Source of the DNA: Clostridiales bacterium
GTDB taxonomy: Bacteria > Bacillota > Clostridia > Oscillospirales > CAG-382
Assembly: GCA_003343885.1 (NCBI GenBank)
Contig: QAKH01000048.1
Location: 77,768 to 141,767 of the forward strand
DNA length: 64,000 nt
Direction of reading: 5' to 3'
A model generated the notes under the pieces. It did no database searches. It had not been told where the DNA came from and saw only the letters and a program-made list of their open reading frames with translations. How positions within the stretch are numbered: position 1 is the stretch's first letter; the number at the start of each line of letters is the position of its first letter. Of this stretch, positions 26,676-35,393 are shown one piece after another. The position numbers and the translations under genes were made by a program.

Positions 26676-27299
26676 ATGGCTGGAATTGTTCCGACAAAAA
26701 GCAACCTTATGGCTGCCCAAAAGTCGCTTAAACTTGCCAAGCTCGGATATGAGCTTATGGACAGAAAGAAAAATATACTGATCAAGGATTTATTATCTCT
26801 GACCGACAAGGCAAAACAAATTCGTAAAGAAACCGACGAGGCGTACAAAAAGGCTTATAACAGCCTTCAAAATGCAGAAATGACGCTTGGACGGTGCGGA
26901 ACGTTTGCAATGAGCATTCCCTTTGACGAAAGCCTTGACATATCTTCAAGGAGCGATATGGGAGTGGAGTTGGCTAAAATAAGCCATTCCGAGTCTGAGC
27001 TTTATCCGTATTTCGGTTTTGACTGCACAAACTCATATCTTGACGAAGCGTATATTTATTTCAACGAAGCGAAAAACAAAACTGTTGCTCTGGCTGAAAT
27101 TGAGACTGACGTATGCCGTCTTGCTGATGCGATAAGGAAAACGCAGAAAAGAGCAAACGCTTTATCAAATGTACAAATTCCGGCGCTGACTGAAAAAATT
27201 AAAGCTATTACCGAGGCTTTGGATGAAAAAGAACGTGAAGAATTTTCTCGTATGAAGGTCATCAAAACAGCGGCAGAAAAAAACTCTCTTTCGCAATAA
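26676..27299 (+). CDS. ntpD: V-type ATPase subunit D (central axle)
   Basis: A 207-residue subunit with the D-type ends: MAGIVPTKSNLMAAQKSLKLAK, which enters the A3B3 bore, and a long C-terminal helix ending in EREEFSRMKVIKTAAE. These two helices form the rotating coiled coil. It is the last gene of the operon and is separated from B by the DUF368 gene. GGAG precedes the ATG, and a 15-bp terminator hairpin follows. Confidence 0.95.
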   Translation: MAGIVPTKSNLMAAQKSLKLAKLGYELMDRKKNILIKDLLSLTDKAKQIRKETDEAYKKAYNSLQNAEMTLGRCGTFAMSIPFDESLDISSRSDMGVELAKISHSESELYPYFGFDCTNSYLDEAYIYFNEAKNKTVALAEIETDVCRLADAIRKTQKRANALSNVQIPALTEKIKAITEALDEKEREEFSRMKVIKTAAEKNSLSQ

Positions 27300-27320
27300 T
27301 TTATAATTTTATCTGCAAAT

Positions 27321-27357
27321 AAATATCCGGCAAGATGTTATCTCTTGCCGGATATTT
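27321..27357. terminator. Bidirectional terminator after the V-ATPase operon
   Basis: AAATATCCGGCAAGA (27321-27335) and TCTTGCCGGATATTT (27343-27357) form a perfect 15-bp stem with a seven-base loop; TTTTC follows on + and the A-rich arm gives U-rich RNA on -. It ends the two converging operons. Confidence 0.9.
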
Positions 27358-27361
27358 TTCT

Positions 27362-28192
27362 CTACCTATCCTTGCATACTTTTACATTAGATTTTTCACA
27401 GGCAACATATCCGTCTTTTATGGAAAAAAAAGCGCATCTCTCATCAGTGTGGGAATTTTCAGTCTTAATATCCGCTTTTTTTAGTGCTTTTGCACGGATT
27501 AGCATATACTCGTTATTTCCGTCGTTATAATAACAATCGTACCCATAAAACGCTCGTAAAACAAGCTCGGCTTTTTCATATTCCGTATCCGGATATATTG
27601 TGTACATACTCTTGTCCGGCATTTCAAGATATTCCGCCGCACCGCTTTGCGGTACGGCATTTTTATATGCCTCATCAAAATTTTCTATCAGATAGCTAAG
27701 CATTTCCGGCAGGAGCGCGTATACTTTTTGCATAAAAGTTTCAAGATTTTCCTTCTCTTCGAGTACAAAAGACCGCTGAACGACTATATCTCCGGTGTCA
27801 AAGCCTTCGGCAATTTTATGAATTGTAACTCCGCTTTCACGTTCTCTTCTCAAAATCGCTATGGGCATCGGCCATCCGCCTCTTCCCTTGGGAAGAAGAG
27901 ACGGGTGAATATTAAGCGTAGGTATATCAGGGAAAACAGGAATCTTATAGTAATACCCGGCGCAAAAAACTGCCTCACAGCCTTTTTCTTTAAGCCGCAC
28001 AAAATCGGCAATTGTTATTCTGTCAAGCTTATATGGAACGCCGGCATTTTGTGCGATACTGATTACCTTACTGTTGAATTCAGTTAAATTATCAGTCCGG
28101 CAGGTAAAAAGCTCTAACAGTTCACAGCCTTCGGACAAAAGTATTTCGAGTGCAGGAGCAAACAAATCAATCCCGATATAGGCAATTTTCAA
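27362..28192 (-). CDS. Formyltransferase-domain protein (Fmt/ArnA-like), substrate unknown
   Basis: A 276-residue protein whose N-terminal 190 residues match the formyl-tetrahydrofolate-dependent formyltransferase fold: LNIHPSLLPKGRGGWP carries the catalytic Asn and His, and AEGFDTGDIVVQ the catalytic Asp. This set transfers a formyl group to an amine, as in methionyl-tRNA or amino-sugar formylation. The C-terminal part (about 190-276, YTIYPDTEYEKAELVLRAFYGYD) is short and resembles that of sugar-amine formyltransferases more than the tRNA-binding domain of Fmt. Its start codon overlaps the glycosidase stop (ATGA), so the two are translationally coupled, pointing to an amino-sugar or glycan role rather than initiator tRNA. 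Confidence 0.82.
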   Translation of the reverse strand: MKIAYIGIDLFAPALEILLSEGCELLELFTCRTDNLTEFNSKVISIAQNAGVPYKLDRITIADFVRLKEKGCEAVFCAGYYYKIPVFPDIPTLNIHPSLLPKGRGGWPMPIAILRRERESGVTIHKIAEGFDTGDIVVQRSFVLEEKENLETFMQKVYALLPEMLSYLIENFDEAYKNAVPQSGAAEYLEMPDKSMYTIYPDTEYEKAELVLRAFYGYDCYYNDGNNEYMLIRAKALKKADIKTENSHTDERCAFFSIKDGYVACEKSNVKVCKDR

Positions 28193-30156
28193 AGCACATC
28201 ATCCCTTCGCTTTTCTATGACAAATACCGATGTATACGGCTTCATAATCAGCTCATTTTTCTTTTCTATGACGTTTCCGCTGCTGTTGCACCAAATTTCG
28301 AAATCAGAACCGTCAGAGAGCTTAATCTTTAAAGAATTATCGCTGTCACCGGTATTTATAATATAGTAAATCCGAACGCCGTCTCTTTCATACGGACTTA
28401 CAAAGATATTTGCTTTATTATCTGACTCAATTTCTATTCCGTATGCAATCTTTTCGGCAAGAATTTCTGCCGGATTTTCACAAATATCAACCGAGAGCAA
28501 GTCGGGCTTTGAGCCTGCGTACAGTACACATCCTCCGGCAAGTTGAAAATCACTTATTTTTTTCTCGAGCAAATCATCAACATATTTTACTCCCGGCATT
28601 ACGACACAGCTGATTTCCAAACCATTACATACAAGGCAATTATTAACTATATCCGCATCTTTTATCCACTCTGCATCGATAATCGTAAAATCAAGCTGTT
28701 TTTTACAAATATCCGTATACAGTTTGAACATGGTCTGTTCCGCAAATGTTTCGGTATCTGTAATTTGGGCGCCGGAATTTATACCGATACAATCGGGATG
28801 GTAATATCCTTGGAACGTTTCAATAGGATAATACATGCCAATTTTACCGCACCATCTGCAACTTCTGAGAACATATGCAGCTCTTGCAAAATAATCGGCA
28901 TAATACTTGAAGCTGCCTTGAAGTCTTTCCGGTGAGAGATAAGAGTTGATATGGTTTATTCCCGACATGAAAATCAGATCCATTGTTCCTATTTCCTGTT
29001 CGAGAGTATAGTCCTGATTCCCGTTATACTGTACAAGCGGACATATCTCAACCATGACCTTTTCTGTTTTACCCGTCATTCTTGCCGCACTTCCAACGTA
29101 TTTTGCAGCCATAGCAAACTGGAACGACTTATTGTATTTGAAAGCTTCAGGATCGCCTGTAAGCATGTCAACACCGGGATAGTCAAAAGTTTTAAGACAC
29201 TTCATGAGATTTCCATACAAGGGCACATGCATGGAAATACATTCCTCAAGCAGGCAGTGTCCGGAGAATTTGACTGAATGTGTGCGGCACCATACTTGAA
29301 TTTGCTTGAAAAACGCGTCATTTACCATTTCAGAAACGGTCTGCCAAAACATGAGTTTACTTTTTAAAAATCTGTCTGATTTATCAAACAACTCATGTAT
29401 TATCTTAAAAAAGCTGACACCGTGCATTTGATAAAAGACTTCCGGCAATTTTTCCTGCCATGGCAAAAAAGCACGTTCCATATTTTTGTAACAATTAACA
29501 TACGCACTCATAAGGCTTGGCTCATCTGTAAAAACTGCCTCAAACTCGGAAAAATTACTAAGACTTTCAAAATATTTATCGTATGTGCACTTAATAAACG
29601 CATCTACTGCGTCCTTATCAAGTAAGTTCGGATATCTCCTGGGACCCCAGCCGCAATTCTGTGCGTGACTGCCTTCAAAAACTGATTTTACTGCAAAGCA
29701 CAAGTCTGCTCCGTTGACGGATTTTTCAGAGAAATTCACCGGTGAACCGTCTTTTTTGCAGGCATAAATAACTTTATCATATTCATCGTCAAGCTTAAAA
29801 TCAGTGCCGTTTAATTCAAACACTGTAAAGCCCTTGGCTTCAAATTCCGGATGTTCTTTTAAGGTAAGTCCGTCAGCGCTTCCACTCGGATATCCTTTTT
29901 CGTCATACATCCAGACGCCAATATTATTTTTCTTGCACACATCTATATTTTTATCAAGTGTAACAAAATCCTCATCGCACTGCAAATATTTAGCTTTATC
30001 AGTTTTATCGTTATGCCAATTTACATTTGTGACTATGCCGCCGAAACCCAAGTCAGAAATGTCCACGAGGTATTTTTCCATATCTTCCGGCAATGCATGA
30101 GACAATCTATATATTCTATATTCATTTGGCGGGTTTAGAAAAATATTTTTATTCAT
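28189..30156 (-). CDS. Glycoside hydrolase-like protein, related to GH106-type rhamnosidases
   Basis: Start set at ATG 30156 behind GGAGG (minus strand); a longer frame starts inside the upstream hairpin and is unlikely. The 655-residue protein opens with NPPNEYRIYRLSHALP and has IGVWMYDEKGYPSG, a segment seen in GH106-like and related unclassified clostridial glycosidases, then FTDEPSL and a carboxylate-rich barrel region, and a beta-rich C-terminus typical of these enzymes. No signal peptide is present, so it should act on imported sugars. It follows the second permease pair after a terminator-like hairpin and is coupled to the formyltransferase. Glycosidase is likely; the exact family and sugar are uncertain. 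Confidence 0.7.
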   Translation of the reverse strand: MNKNIFLNPPNEYRIYRLSHALPEDMEKYLVDISDLGFGGIVTNVNWHNDKTDKAKYLQCDEDFVTLDKNIDVCKKNNIGVWMYDEKGYPSGSADGLTLKEHPEFEAKGFTVFELNGTDFKLDDEYDKVIYACKKDGSPVNFSEKSVNGADLCFAVKSVFEGSHAQNCGWGPRRYPNLLDKDAVDAFIKCTYDKYFESLSNFSEFEAVFTDEPSLMSAYVNCYKNMERAFLPWQEKLPEVFYQMHGVSFFKIIHELFDKSDRFLKSKLMFWQTVSEMVNDAFFKQIQVWCRTHSVKFSGHCLLEECISMHVPLYGNLMKCLKTFDYPGVDMLTGDPEAFKYNKSFQFAMAAKYVGSAARMTGKTEKVMVEICPLVQYNGNQDYTLEQEIGTMDLIFMSGINHINSYLSPERLQGSFKYYADYFARAAYVLRSCRWCGKIGMYYPIETFQGYYHPDCIGINSGAQITDTETFAEQTMFKLYTDICKKQLDFTIIDAEWIKDADIVNNCLVCNGLEISCVVMPGVKYVDDLLEKKISDFQLAGGCVLYAGSKPDLLSVDICENPAEILAEKIAYGIEIESDNKANIFVSPYERDGVRIYYIINTGDSDNSLKIKLSDGSDFEIWCNSSGNVIEKKNELIMKPYTSVFVIEKRRDDVL

Positions 30157-30178
30157 ACAAAACCTCCGCAAAAATAAC

Positions 30179-30213
30179 AAAGCGGCAAGCTCCCAACCGG
30201 AAGCTGCCGCTTT
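30179..30213 (-). terminator. Internal hairpin between permease and glycosidase genes
   Basis: On the minus strand AAAGCGGCAGCTTCC pairs with GGGAGCTTGCCGCTTT, followed by GTTATTTTTG. It lies inside the long operon and could be a partial terminator or processing site that sets a lower level for the last two genes. Confidence 0.65.
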
Positions 30214-30223
30214 TGCATTATTA

Positions 30224-31237
30224 TTAACCAACGATACCTGAACGCTCGATACCTTCGACGAAAGATCTCTGTGCGAACAAGAAGATTATGAACAGCGGCA
30301 AAATTACCAAAAGTCCACTGGTATTTGTTATTGCGGACTCCCACAAAGTTGTTGCCGCATAATCGATCTTCAAGCTCGGCGGAATTTTTGTTACTATGTT
30401 CGTAAGCAACGGTTCCGCGCTCGCTGTAAAGAAAGGAGATGCCGTATAGAATGTATCCGTCCACTGCCATGAGAATGAGAACATAAACACGGTTGTCATC
30501 ATAGGTACTGACAGCGGCATAATTATACGGAAGAATGTTTCAAACACGCCGGTTCCGTCAATATACGCTGCTTCTTCAAGCTCATCCGGCACGCCTTTAT
30601 AGAACTGTCTGAATATGAATATATACAAACCGTTCTTAAATGCAAGACCTGTAAGCGAAAGTATGTACAGAGGTATTTCCGTATTTAACAAGCTTATTGT
30701 TCCGCCTGTAAACAGCTTTATAATTCCCAACACGTCAAAGTAACGGAATTTCATAAACATTGAAAGCAACAATGTATCATGAGGAATCAAAAGTGTGATA
30801 ATTACCGCAATAAACAGGATGTTTCTGCCCTTAAACTTAAACTTAGCAAATCCATAACCGATTATTGCGCATATAAGCGTCTGGAACAATCCGCACAGTA
30901 TTGATATTCTCGCAGTATTGAACAGTGCCTGCCAATACTTATTCTCTTTTATTATGAACACCCACTGGTCAAGCGTCGGATTTTTGGAAATCAGTTTTAC
31001 CGTCTGATCCGTAAAGTCCGTTGTGCTCATAAATGAAGCGGCTATTTTTGTTATAAAAGGATAAAGGATAATATAGGAAATACCTACAAGGAGAACATAT
31101 CTAAGTATAGCCCAAATTACCTTGCCGAGAAAGTTAAGCGAAAACACTTTTTGCTTAAATCTTTCAGCTGCACCAACTTTTCCTTCAAAGTTTATGCGCA
31201 TTTCTTTTCTCGAAATTTTTCTTGTCTGCTGATCCAT
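30224..31237 (-). CDS. Carbohydrate ABC transporter permease, MalG type (second pair)
   Basis: Start set at ATG 31237 with GGAGGAAC upstream; the frame continues upstream without a ribosome site. The 337-residue protein has a 50-residue basic cytoplasmic N-terminus, six membrane helices, and the EAA loop ELEEAAYIDGTGVFETFFRIIMPL that docks to the ABC ATPase. It is the C-terminal-type (MalG, CUT1) permease and follows its MalF-type partner by 19 bases. The ABC ATPase is not encoded in this operon. One of two permease pairs in the operon. Confidence 0.9.
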   Translation of the reverse strand: MDQQTRKISRKEMRINFEGKVGAAERFKQKVFSLNFLGKVIWAILRYVLLVGISYIILYPFITKIAASFMSTTDFTDQTVKLISKNPTLDQWVFIIKENKYWQALFNTARISILCGLFQTLICAIIGYGFAKFKFKGRNILFIAVIITLLIPHDTLLLSMFMKFRYFDVLGIIKLFTGGTISLLNTEIPLYILSLTGLAFKNGLYIFIFRQFYKGVPDELEEAAYIDGTGVFETFFRIIMPLSVPMMTTVFMFSFSWQWTDTFYTASPFFTASAEPLLTNIVTKIPPSLKIDYAATTLWESAITNTSGLLVILPLFIIFLFAQRSFVEGIERSGIVG

Positions 31238-31256
31238 TTCTATGTTCCTCCTTTCC

Positions 31257-32231
31257 TTAATCCTTACGCTGATAGAAAACAAACAGTGATATTATTCCTG
31301 CAACCGCAGCTATAAGCACCAAAACGACTAAGAAATATATCCAAGACATTGCCGAGCTCAAAACTCGCGCGTCTCTCGTCGTACCTTCGTAGATTCTATT
31401 TATATACGTCATAACTTCATTTGACTTTGAAGTAAACGAGTCTATAACGGTATAAATTGTATTTACGAGGATCATCGGGCTTATCATCGGGAAGGTTATC
31501 TTCCAGAATGTTTCCCATCCTGTTGCGCCGTCCATTGTACAGGACTCGTATATAGCGGGAGATATTGACTGCAATCCTGCTAAGAATATAAGCATTTGTA
31601 CGCCGGAACGGTTTACTATATTGAATATGTTATTTACAACATCAACAACGTATACAACCAGTTCTGTACCTACCGCCATATTTCCAAGCAATGATGTTAC
31701 GTCAAGCGCACTGATAATATCGGTTCCGCCGTTCAGCGCATCTGACGCTCCGGTGTCTATACCGCCGGAATTCATGTACGTCATTACCGCATTTGACTGG
31801 TCAATCTGGTCTATAAGACCGGTTGTAAGAATAACCGGGATAAAGAATATCGCTCTGAATACCGCTCTTCCCACCATTTTTTGATTCAAGACTATTGCCA
31901 TAAACAATGAGAATATAACGATTGCCGGTACATCCAACACCAACTGCTTCAAGCTCGATGTCAGCACTCTTACAAAGTTTGCGTCGTTGAACAATGCTTT
32001 GCTGTAATTTTCCCAACCTACAAATTCCAGCTCATATCCTCCTCCGCCACCGCCCTGGTTGGTGAGTATGTTTATTTCACTGAAACTGAACTGTACCGAT
32101 TGGAAAAGCATCGGGATATACAGAAGTACAAATCCGATTACAAAGGGAAGTACGAACAGCCATCCCGCTCTCGACTTCTTTGCGTCAAGAGAGGCAACTT
32201 TTTTCTTTTTCGGTTGAATAGCCTTATTCAT
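31257..32231 (-). CDS. Carbohydrate ABC transporter permease, MalF type (second pair)
   Basis: A 324-residue CUT1 permease with six membrane helices and an EAA loop (IYESCTMDGATGWETFWKITFP). Two oddities: a run of six glycines just after the first helix (LTNQGGGGGGYELEF), on the outer face, and a long insertion (about residues 145-200) between helices rich in N, D, G and S. The N-terminal KKKKVASLDAKKSR is cytoplasmic. Read with the following MalG-type gene, it makes a second complete transmembrane pair in the operon. Confidence 0.88.
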   Translation of the reverse strand: MNKAIQPKKKKVASLDAKKSRAGWLFVLPFVIGFVLLYIPMLFQSVQFSFSEINILTNQGGGGGGYELEFVGWENYSKALFNDANFVRVLTSSLKQLVLDVPAIVIFSLFMAIVLNQKMVGRAVFRAIFFIPVILTTGLIDQIDQSNAVMTYMNSGGIDTGASDALNGGTDIISALDVTSLLGNMAVGTELVVYVVDVVNNIFNIVNRSGVQMLIFLAGLQSISPAIYESCTMDGATGWETFWKITFPMISPMILVNTIYTVIDSFTSKSNEVMTYINRIYEGTTRDARVLSSAMSWIYFLVVLVLIAAVAGIISLFVFYQRKD

Positions 32232-32251
32232 TATTTTACACCCCTTCCCTT

Positions 32252-35200
32252 TTACTCAGCTATTTGCGTTGTTTCTTCTTCAGCCATCAGCAGCTCTTCA
32301 TCCGCTGCGTCAAACTGCACATAGCTCATTGCCGGTACACTTAGTGTTCCAACCTGAACATCATGAGTATTGTAGTTGAGAAGGAATCCTACTCCGTTTT
32401 CATAGACTACTTTTACTATTCGAGTATCAAGTGTTTCATGATCGACAATGTATGAATACTTAACCTGTTTCATAGCCTGATTAAATGAATTATATGTATT
32501 TATCAAGTCTTCTTTCCAGATGTCGTAACCTATGGCGTAATATTTGCTGAATTGCTCAAACTGTTTAAGCTCAGAAGTGTTTTCTTTAGAGAGAATGAAG
32601 TAGAGGTTTGCGCCGTTTTCTATCGCCTTTAATACGCTGTAATCGTAATCGCCGTCAAGGTTTATTGCGCTTCCGCTGAATTCCACATTTCCATGGAGAA
32701 CCATTCCCAAGAACGGGATTGATTCGCTCGTATTGATGTTAAGGCTGCTATCAAGCGGTACATTCAAAATATGGTCAACATATGGCAATGTATAAGCGTT
32801 GCCTCCTGAAACCATAAGGCTTTCGTTATCGCTTTCCATTTCAGACAATGTATTTGAAACAATTGTCTTTACATCTTCTCTGTTAAGAGCATAATCTTCG
32901 TTATGGTCAGAACTGAGTTCTGAACCGAGAGTACCTACGCTTAATCCCTGTGCGCCAAGCTCTAAAAGATCGTCTTTTATATCTTCATAGAACTTTCTCA
33001 TGGACGTGGGAGAAATAATCAATGATCCTTCCTCTTCAAATCCCTGGTACAAAGGACTATATCTTCTGTATGCTGCACTTCGGTCATCAATTGTTTTTAC
33101 CGAATCGTCCTTATAGTCAAATCCGTCAAACCAGTCGAGAGTATCAACATAGACAAAATCCAAATCCGGATAGAGACTTACACTGTTCTCTTCGGCATAC
33201 TCAGCCAGTTCCTTAAATCCGTCTTTGCCGCCGATGGATTTTTCGACCTTAAGCTTTGCGGGAGCTGTATGCTCCATTCCGCCGTTATACCAGCCTGTAA
33301 GGCGTACATTAATATTCTCTACTCCGCTCTGCGCTAATTCCTCCAACATTTCTCTTGTCTGCTCAAATGTTGTGAGAGGAGTCTGCATTTCAACAGGGAA
33401 ACCTATAAACTTTTCAGTAGTTTTTATTGTTCCGAAAGTTTCAAGATAAAGCGAAACATCCTCAGTCTTGTCATTTTCCGCAGTCATTTTTTCAAATGTT
33501 CCGGTTTCAATAAGGTAATCCCTGATTTCAGCCGCCATATCATTATAATCGGCGCCATCTCCGGTTATCGGGAATATACGCAAAGTATAGTTTCCTGTAT
33601 ATCTTCTGTCACTCTGTACCGTCCACACTGCTGAACCGGTGGTTGATATTCCTTCGAGGACATAAGAGTCGGTAGGCTTGGGATAGAAGGTTGTATAAAC
33701 AGAGCTATACTTATGAACCGTTCCGCCATGGTCAGCTGTAATTTCCGCCATTGCGTCGCCTTCAACGAGGTATGCAACGTATCCGGCTGTTACGGTTTCA
33801 ACCTCTTCTTGGTCATTTTCGTCTATTGGCGCAGACTGTTCATCAGGTATTGTTTCATCAACAGTTTCATCAACAGATTCGTCTACAGCTTCATCGGTCT
33901 GTTCAGAATCCGCAATATCAGCAGCCTCGTCATCAGAAGTCACATCATCAGTTACTGTCTCATCAGTTTCAGATGTTTCCGATATTTCTTCGGTTTCATC
34001 AGTTTCAGAGGTTTCAGCCGTTTCAAGCGCTGTGGCAGCGTCGTCTGTTTCAGTTTCAGTTTCTGTTTCCGCCTGGGCAGTATCAGTTGACTGCTCAGTA
34101 TCAGTTTCAGAAACCTCACCAGTGGTATCCTCAGTTTCTTCTATGGGAGTATTATCCACAACCGGTTCAGTTTCCTCATCCTCATCAGCTACGACCGGCT
34201 TGGTTTCCATTACGCCGAACGCCGGGAGGCGCATTGTTTCCTGAGTGCTTCCGGTAATGGAGTGGAAAGAGTAATCACGTCCGTAAAGCTTACCGGTAAG
34301 GGTGAAAGAACGGGAAGCAATGTCCTCAAAACGAGTTATTGTACCGGAACCGTCAGGAATGAAAGTAAATCCGGTATTTTCATTGCTGCCGGCACAAAAA
34401 TACGGCAGGAATTTTACACTCTCAAGAGTATAGTTAGAAGAATCATAACGAATACTGCTTGCAGGAAGTCTTATTTCAAGTCCCAGGTCATCAAGATTGT
34501 ATTCTATGGCAAAACGGAAGAGCGCAGGAGCTGCCGATGTGTCAACATAATTCAGCATTTCATACATTTCTTCTACCTTAGAATAGTCATCGTAGTACGT
34601 ATTCTTGATATATCCTTCAAGTTCAAGCAGCTCACGGTTACCTACACCGGAGTCAAGGACATAAATGGCATACTTTTCAGTTATCGGCCATTTGGTTTTC
34701 GTAGAGTCGATTGTCGCTGCCGACTGTCCGGGCTGGTTTATATCCTTAAGGGTATAATATGCAAGAAGTTTATCATACTCTCTTGAGCCTTCCTCCAAGT
34801 AACCGAGGATATTTTGCTCAAACGCATTTTTTTCAATTTGCCAAGGTACAATATACTTTACTGCCTCACGGCCAATTGTATACTCGACGCGCAGACCTGT
34901 TCGGGTTGTAGACATTGTAATCTGCTTAGATTCCTCAGAAGCAAATGCTGCATCTGAAAAGCTATTCAGGCTTACGATCGTACCGGTTGAGTCACTGTAC
35001 GAAAGAATTATCTGGGAAAGCAACTGCGCCTTCACGGCGTCTGAAGATTTGGAGGTTGCAACGTCATAAGGGTTAGTCAGCATTATCTGACCTGTTGCCT
35101 TTACAAGTATTCCAACTTCTCCGGTTTCTTCCAAGCCATATATCGCATATTCATCATTTTCAAAATACAGAAGCATTGTTTCAAGCTTTGCCTGGGCGCT

Positions 35201-35377
35201 GTCAAAAGGCTCGCCTAAATAATCAAAGGTTTCTTCCTCTTCTGTCGCTTCTTCGCCTTCTTCTGTTTCCGTGTCAGTTGTTTCTTCGGCAAAGACTCCT
35301 ATCGTTGCCAACGGGCTGAAAAGCGACATTATCATGATGAGCGAAAGAATATATATTACAAGATTTTTCAACTTCAT
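32252..35377 (-). CDS. Large secreted protein, DUF5696-like, with internal acidic tract
   Basis: Start set at ATG 35377 behind AAAGGAG. The 1041-residue product has a signal peptide (MKLKNLVIYILSL..., cut near GVFA-EE) and no other membrane helix, so it is exported. From memory it resembles DUF5696 proteins of Clostridia and Paenibacillus, found beside sugar ABC transporters. Residues about 391-529 are a low-complexity acidic tract of E, T, D and S interrupting the fold. The C-terminal half (about 560-1000) alternates strands and helices like a TIM barrel, with RLTGWYNGG, LYPDLDFVYVD and LNYNTHDVQVG, recalling GH101-like glycosidases. It may be an unrecognised glycan-binding protein or glycosidase. 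The family label is uncertain; the position in the transport operon is clear. Confidence 0.68.
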   Translation of the reverse strand: MKLKNLVIYILSLIMIMSLFSPLATIGVFAEETTDTETEEGEEATEEEETFDYLGEPFDSAQAKLETMLLYFENDEYAIYGLEETGEVGILVKATGQIMLTNPYDVATSKSSDAVKAQLLSQIILSYSDSTGTIVSLNSFSDAAFASEESKQITMSTTRTGLRVEYTIGREAVKYIVPWQIEKNAFEQNILGYLEEGSREYDKLLAYYTLKDINQPGQSAATIDSTKTKWPITEKYAIYVLDSGVGNRELLELEGYIKNTYYDDYSKVEEMYEMLNYVDTSAAPALFRFAIEYNLDDLGLEIRLPASSIRYDSSNYTLESVKFLPYFCAGSNENTGFTFIPDGSGTITRFEDIASRSFTLTGKLYGRDYSFHSITGSTQETMRLPAFGVMETKPVVADEDEETEPVVDNTPIEETEDTTGEVSETDTEQSTDTAQAETETETETDDAATALETAETSETDETEEISETSETDETVTDDVTSDDEAADIADSEQTDEAVDESVDETVDETIPDEQSAPIDENDQEEVETVTAGYVAYLVEGDAMAEITADHGGTVHKYSSVYTTFYPKPTDSYVLEGISTTGSAVWTVQSDRRYTGNYTLRIFPITGDGADYNDMAAEIRDYLIETGTFEKMTAENDKTEDVSLYLETFGTIKTTEKFIGFPVEMQTPLTTFEQTREMLEELAQSGVENINVRLTGWYNGGMEHTAPAKLKVEKSIGGKDGFKELAEYAEENSVSLYPDLDFVYVDTLDWFDGFDYKDDSVKTIDDRSAAYRRYSPLYQGFEEEGSLIISPTSMRKFYEDIKDDLLELGAQGLSVGTLGSELSSDHNEDYALNREDVKTIVSNTLSEMESDNESLMVSGGNAYTLPYVDHILNVPLDSSLNINTSESIPFLGMVLHGNVEFSGSAINLDGDYDYSVLKAIENGANLYFILSKENTSELKQFEQFSKYYAIGYDIWKEDLINTYNSFNQAMKQVKYSYIVDHETLDTRIVKVVYENGVGFLLNYNTHDVQVGTLSVPAMSYVQFDAADEELLMAEEETTQIAE

Positions 35378-35393
35378 TTTTCTGCTCCTTTCG

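Noticed and set aside
33751..34257. A Gln/Arg/Phe-rich open frame on the plus strand.
   Set aside because: It is the antisense reading of the acidic low-complexity tract of the DUF5696-like gene, which keeps other frames open by its codon bias.
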